Positions 55,068 through 58,891 of a stretch of DNA of 58,891 bases are shown here, piece after piece. The notes below the pieces were generated by a model, which saw only the letters and a program-made list of their open reading frames with translations, did no database searches and was not told the DNA's origin. Both the position numbers and the translations under genes were made by a program. Each line of letters begins with the position of its first letter. Within the stretch, counting starts at the first letter, position 1. Origin of the DNA: Elusimicrobiota bacterium (GTDB lineage: Bacteria > Elusimicrobiota > Elusimicrobia > UBA1565 > UBA9628); contig JACRDP010000030.1 of NCBI GenBank assembly GCA_016212855.1, positions 1 to 58,891 of the forward strand, read 5' to 3'.

Positions 55068-57752
55068 ATGAACATTCGTCCCCTCCTCTTTGCCCTCTCC
55101 TTCGTGTTTGCGGCCTCTATCGCCCGTGCCGGCTGCGCGTACGACGTCAAAACCAAGGTATTCACGCCGGACGGCTGTCAGCATTCCGAATCGCGGATGG
55201 GTCAGGATTTGATCGACGCCGCCGAGGCCGCCGCGAACAAGACGATCAACGCGACGGCCGCGGACCCGACAAAAACTACTACTACTCCGCCGCCTCCTCC
55301 TCCTCCCGCTCCTACGAAACTCGTTACTAAACAGGAGTTCGTCAATCAGTTGAGAGAGCAGGAGGCCGCGGCGTTGGCGGATCCGGACAACACGAAGTAC
55401 AAGACGGTGATCACGGATACCACGCGCCGGATGATCCATCAGCTCAAAGACAACGAGATGTATGACCCCGCCCAGGCCAAAGCGTTGGGTCCGCTGTTTG
55501 ACGTGCAGATTCAGGAGCAAGATTCGATCTGGAAGCTCAACAATCAGCGCGCCGCCGGCCAGCTCCGACCGGGAGAATACGAGACCCAACTGCAGGACAT
55601 CGTGAATCGGTCGAACGATGCCATGAAGCCCATCCCGCCGGGCGTCGTCATGGACGTATTCCACCCCATATTCAACACGACGTGGGGCGAATTTCAGAAA
55701 GCCCTCGGTGACAGCAACGCGCCCGTCTCCGGACTGCCCACCTCGAAACACATCGGCGGCATGCTCGACGCGGACCCGAAGAACGCGGCGAACTGGGCGT
55801 TGAGCGGGGCTGAGAAGCTCCAGAACGGCGACATCGCGGGCGGCCTGAAGGCGTTGAATCAGTCGATCGCGCTCGGCGGCACGGCCGACGCCTTCGGTAT
55901 GCGCGGCGGCATACTCCTGGACAAGAAGGACTATGAGGGAGCGTACAAGGACGCGCTCTCGGCGCTCAAGCTCAGCCCCGGCGATCAGCCCTTGACGGGC
56001 CTGCTCAAGTCCGCCGAGGGACGCATCCCTCCGGAGAGGGCCGCGGCGCTCGCGGCCGGCTCGTCAGCGGCCGGAGGCGGCGCGGGCGGCGCCGGCGGAG
56101 GGTCAGAGCGTTCGAACGCGAGCAGCGGCTTCGCGACGGGCGGCTTCGGCTCGAGCGGAGCGCGGTCGGTCGCGGGCATGACCTCCGCCGCGGTCATCGC
56201 CTCGAGCCAGAAGCTCGACGAGGCCCGCCGCTTGATGTCGATCGGCGACTTCGCCGGCGCCGTGGCCGCGGCCCAGCGCGCGCTCGAGCTCAATCCGAGC
56301 AACGCGGCGGCGCACGGTTTTCTGTCCATGATCTACGCCCGCAAGGGCGACTACGCGCGCGCGATCGCCTCGGCCAACGCGGGCTTGGCACTCGCTCCCC
56401 ACGACGCCGCCTTGCTCGGCAGCAAGGCCTACGCGGAAAACCGCGCGAAGCGCTACCGCGACGCGCTGGCGACGTCCAACGCCTTCATTGAGGCCGACCC
56501 GCGCAATCCCCTGGGCTACGCCTACCGCGCCCACGCCTACGGCGGGCTCGGCGACAAGGACGCGATGATGTCGGACATCGGCCGGGCGGCGTCGATGGAC
56601 CCGCGCTTTCAGAAGGCCGCCGCCGACGCGGCGGCGCTGCAGCTGCCTTCGAGCGCCGACATCCTGTTCATGTTCCCCGGCGAGGATCCCGTCGATTCGC
56701 CCGCCGCGGCCGCGGCTCCGCGCCGCAGCTTCGGTCTCGTGCTCGGCGCCGGCCTGCTCGGCGGCCTGCTGCTGGCTCTCGGCCTGCTCTCCACCGTGCT
56801 CGCGCCGCTCAAGGAGTCGGTGGTGTCGGCTTTCACGAAAGCGACGCGCCGCGGTCCGTCCCTGCACGAGCTCGAGCAGCCGGCCGAGGAGGCCGCGTCC
56901 GGAGGGCTCGCCGCCGGGGCCGCCGCGGGGCTCATCCGCGGCCAATACGAGATCTCCCGGCAAATCGGCGCGGGCGGCATGGGCACGGTCTATGAAGGGA
57001 CGGATCGTTCGCTCAACCGGCGGGTGGCGATCAAGAAGATGCGCGACGAGCTGCGCGTCAACGCGCGCGAACGCGACCGCTTCATCATCGAGGCCAAGAC
57101 CGTCGCCTCGCTGCATCACCCGAATATCGTGGACATCTACGCGATCGCCGAGGAAGGCGACGACGTCTATCTCATCTTCGAGTACGTCGAAGGCCGGACC
57201 GTCCACGACATCATCCAAGCGAACGGGCGTCTGCGCGTGGAGGACGCGGCGCGGGTGACGCGCGCCATCGCGGACGCGCTCGCCTACGCGCACGCGCACG
57301 GCGGGATCCACCGCGACATGAAGCCCTCGAACGTGATGCTCAACGGCACCGGCGTGATCAAGGTCATGGATTTCGGCATCGCGCGCCTGGCCAAGGACGC
57401 GATGACGCGCTATTCGATGACGAACACCGTCGTGGGCACGCCGCCGTACATGGCGCCCGAGCAGGAGCAGGGCGTGGTGCGCAAGGAGTCCGACGTGTAC
57501 TCGCTCGCGATCTGCGCCTACGAGATGCTGACCGGAAAGCTGCCCTTCATCGGAGTCGCCGCCGGGATGCTCATGAACAAGATCAACATGAGCTATATCC
57601 CGCCCTCGCGCGCGACCGCGGGGCTGCCCGGGGCGCTCGACGAGGTGTTCGCCAAGGCTTTTCAGGCCGACCCGGAGAAGCGCTACCGCACGCCGCAGGA
57701 GTTCGCGGCGGCGCTGGAACGGTCCCTCGGCGGCTCGGTGCGTTCGTCCTGA
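55068..57752 (+). CDS. Extracytoplasmic-TPR, transmembrane Ser/Thr protein kinase
   Basis: 894-aa receptor-like kinase. Signal peptide (PLLFALSFVFAASIARA), a Thr/Pro linker, helical region, and TPR repeats (about 235-310 and 380-520) outside the membrane. A TM segment lies at about 560-582, then the cytoplasmic kinase (about 625-890): GAGGMGTVYEG, VAIKKM, HRDMKPSN, MDFGIAR, MAPEQEQG. All catalytic residues are present. A Gly/Ser-rich stretch with GFATGGFG recurs in the upstream paralog (GFAAGGFG). Its own promoter; 8 nt before the third paralog. Confidence 0.9.
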   Translation: MNIRPLLFALSFVFAASIARAGCAYDVKTKVFTPDGCQHSESRMGQDLIDAAEAAANKTINATAADPTKTTTTPPPPPPPAPTKLVTKQEFVNQLREQEAAALADPDNTKYKTVITDTTRRMIHQLKDNEMYDPAQAKALGPLFDVQIQEQDSIWKLNNQRAAGQLRPGEYETQLQDIVNRSNDAMKPIPPGVVMDVFHPIFNTTWGEFQKALGDSNAPVSGLPTSKHIGGMLDADPKNAANWALSGAEKLQNGDIAGGLKALNQSIALGGTADAFGMRGGILLDKKDYEGAYKDALSALKLSPGDQPLTGLLKSAEGRIPPERAAALAAGSSAAGGGAGGAGGGSERSNASSGFATGGFGSSGARSVAGMTSAAVIASSQKLDEARRLMSIGDFAGAVAAAQRALELNPSNAAAHGFLSMIYARKGDYARAIASANAGLALAPHDAALLGSKAYAENRAKRYRDALATSNAFIEADPRNPLGYAYRAHAYGGLGDKDAMMSDIGRAASMDPRFQKAAADAAALQLPSSADILFMFPGEDPVDSPAAAAAPRRSFGLVLGAGLLGGLLLALGLLSTVLAPLKESVVSAFTKATRRGPSLHELEQPAEEAASGGLAAGAAAGLIRGQYEISRQIGAGGMGTVYEGTDRSLNRRVAIKKMRDELRVNARERDRFIIEAKTVASLHHPNIVDIYAIAEEGDDVYLIFEYVEGRTVHDIIQANGRLRVEDAARVTRAIADALAYAHAHGGIHRDMKPSNVMLNGTGVIKVMDFGIARLAKDAMTRYSMTNTVVGTPPYMAPEQEQGVVRKESDVYSLAICAYEMLTGKLPFIGVAAGMLMNKINMSYIPPSRATAGLPGALDEVFAKAFQADPEKRYRTPQEFAAALERSLGGSVRSS

Positions 57753-57760
57753 GAGAACTT

Positions 57761-58891
57761 ATGACCACCAAACCCCTCGTCCGATTCGCCGCCGCGGCCT
57801 TGGCGGCGGCTTCGCTCGTCACGACCTCCGCCGCCAAGCCGAAGGCCCCAGGTCAGGGTCAGCCGGGGCAAGGCATGCCCGGACGGGGCAACGGCTACAC
57901 GAAGGAGCAAGTCGTCCCGCTGGCCCTCGCGGGGTTCGACACGCTTCAGCAGGCCCTCGACGCGACGTACAAAGACCAGGGATATGGGCAGACCGTCGTG
58001 GCCGCGAAGGCCAAGTTCCAGGAGAACGCGCAAGCTGCGCTGCCCGAGACCAACCCGAACGGACAGCCGAAGCGCTACAGCGACCGCGAGCTGTGGGTGA
58101 TGCAGCAGGTCGTCGACGTGACCGTGAGGACCGTCCAGGACGGCATCTCCATCATGGTCGAAGGCAGGAGAAAAGGGGTCAGCGCCGAGGACATCGATCA
58201 CAATCTCCGGACGATGCGGGCCCAGAACGCGGTCAAGATCCAACGGATCGTGGACGACAACGCGCACGAGCTGGGTTCGGCGGGCGCCGGGTTCGCTGGC
58301 GGCATCGTCGATCACCTCGGCCCCGACGGCGCCCGCAATTCCGAGGGCACGCCCTTCTGGCTCGATCCGAAAAAATCCCCGCTCGTCGTCCTGGCCATGG
58401 AGTCCACCAATTGCGTGATGCATCCGGAGCAGTGCAAGATCACGGTCTCGCCGCCCGTCGTTACGCCCACGCCGACGCCCACGCCCGCGCCTCCGCCGGT
58501 GGTGAGCAATCCGACCACGGGCAAGCCGGAGACGCCGTCGAATCCGAAGCCCGAGCCGGAGTATCCATCCAATCCTCAGCCCGAGACGCCGGCCGGCAAC
58601 GGCGGTCCCAGCGTGGACCAGCTCTACTCGAACATCACCAACGGCGCGAGCGGCGCCGGCGCGGTCAACGTGATGAACGACCGGGGCGCGTACCTGTTGG
58701 AGCGGGGCCGCTATTCCGACGCGCTCCAGCTGGCCAAGACCGCGTTGAGCCTCGATCCGAAGAACAAGAACGCCCTCGCCTTGCTGCACTCCGTCAACGG
58801 ACGCGTCGAGGGCGGCGCCGTCGGCGCGGCGGGCGGCGCGGACGCCGCGGCCCGCGCCGCCGCGCTCGGCGCCGGCGGCCGCGAGGGCTTC
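57761..58891 (+). CDS. Secreted TPR protein, probable third TPR-kinase paralog (truncated by window end)
   Basis: Open from ATG 57761 to the last base, 377 codons seen. Signal peptide (VRFAAAALAAASLVTTSAA), a helical domain (about 45-180), a Thr/Pro-rich linker (VTPTPTPTPAPPPVV) and one TPR (GAYLLERGRYSDALQLAKTALSLDPKN). An Ala/Gly-rich stretch follows, at the same relative place as in the two upstream kinases. The kinase half, if any, lies beyond the window. It follows the second kinase by 8 nt, so it is in that operon. Confidence 0.7.
   Translation, partial: MTTKPLVRFAAAALAAASLVTTSAAKPKAPGQGQPGQGMPGRGNGYTKEQVVPLALAGFDTLQQALDATYKDQGYGQTVVAAKAKFQENAQAALPETNPNGQPKRYSDRELWVMQQVVDVTVRTVQDGISIMVEGRRKGVSAEDIDHNLRTMRAQNAVKIQRIVDDNAHELGSAGAGFAGGIVDHLGPDGARNSEGTPFWLDPKKSPLVVLAMESTNCVMHPEQCKITVSPPVVTPTPTPTPAPPPVVSNPTTGKPETPSNPKPEPEYPSNPQPETPAGNGGPSVDQLYSNITNGASGAGAVNVMNDRGAYLLERGRYSDALQLAKTALSLDPKNKNALALLHSVNGRVEGGAVGAAGGADAAARAAALGAGGREGF

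Overview
The window is about 59 kb of GC-rich, densely coding DNA from a Gram-negative (diderm) bacterium. Outer-membrane and envelope features include a PorV-type barrel, several lipoproteins, MotB with an OmpA domain, SurA/PpiC-type foldases and a class A PBP. Ferredoxin-linked 2-oxoglutarate oxidoreductase next to succinyl-CoA synthetase indicates an anaerobic or micro-aerophilic central metabolism. The mix (CHASE2 and TPR Ser/Thr kinases, PorV-TPR protein, KorAB-SucCD, BioY) fits a high-GC Elusimicrobiota-like lineage, but that placement is an inference without searches.

Layout. 1-5.5 kb: RNA helicase, methyltransferase plus polysaccharide deacetylase, tRNA-Asp, a stand-alone receiver protein, tRNA-Val and three small minus-strand genes. 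5.6-7.6 kb: sensor histidine kinase coupled to bioY. 7.6-16.4 kb: a Ser/Thr kinase, PP2C phosphatase and FHA operon that runs into a large secreted pseudoprotease/Ig-like protein with an AT-richer tail, followed by two small AT-richer genes that look like immunity genes. 16.4-21.5 kb: korAB-sucCD behind a probable CRP/FNR-family class II promoter. 21.5-24.2 kb: a two-component pair and a small membrane protein. 24.3-33.1 kb: a c-di-GMP-type riboswitch, then a PorV/TPR outer-membrane protein, a FliF/FliG-like inner-membrane protein, a proline-rich coiled-coil protein, FlbD, MotA, MotB and a lipoprotein. No flagellin, rod, hook or export gene is present, so this looks like a flagellar-motor-derived envelope machine and is the strongest candidate for an undescribed system. 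33.1-38.5 kb: cysteine desulfurase, mnmA, a lipoprotein, glpD and a beta-CASP nuclease. 38.5-45.3 kb: a palindromic repeat, PBP1A, add, alr, a VOC protein, a PH-like membrane protein, a GNAT and a TIR protein. 45.3-52.1 kb: hemC, mfd, two foldases and pdxA. 52.1-58.9 kb: a tandem array of secreted-TPR/transmembrane/kinase paralogs. The first is interrupted by an amber codon at the catalytic-loop lysine, and the last runs off the window.

Two start signals dominate. Many promoter-proximal genes have a sigma70-type promoter whose -10 box ends 5-9 nt before the start codon, which predicts leaderless mRNAs. Many downstream genes start inside a 4-nt stop/start overlap (ATGA, GTGA or TTGA). Because of the first pattern I moved several starts downstream of the longest open frame. 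No CRISPR array, insertion sequence or rRNA is visible, and no stretch over 300 nt lacks a gene or a described element.
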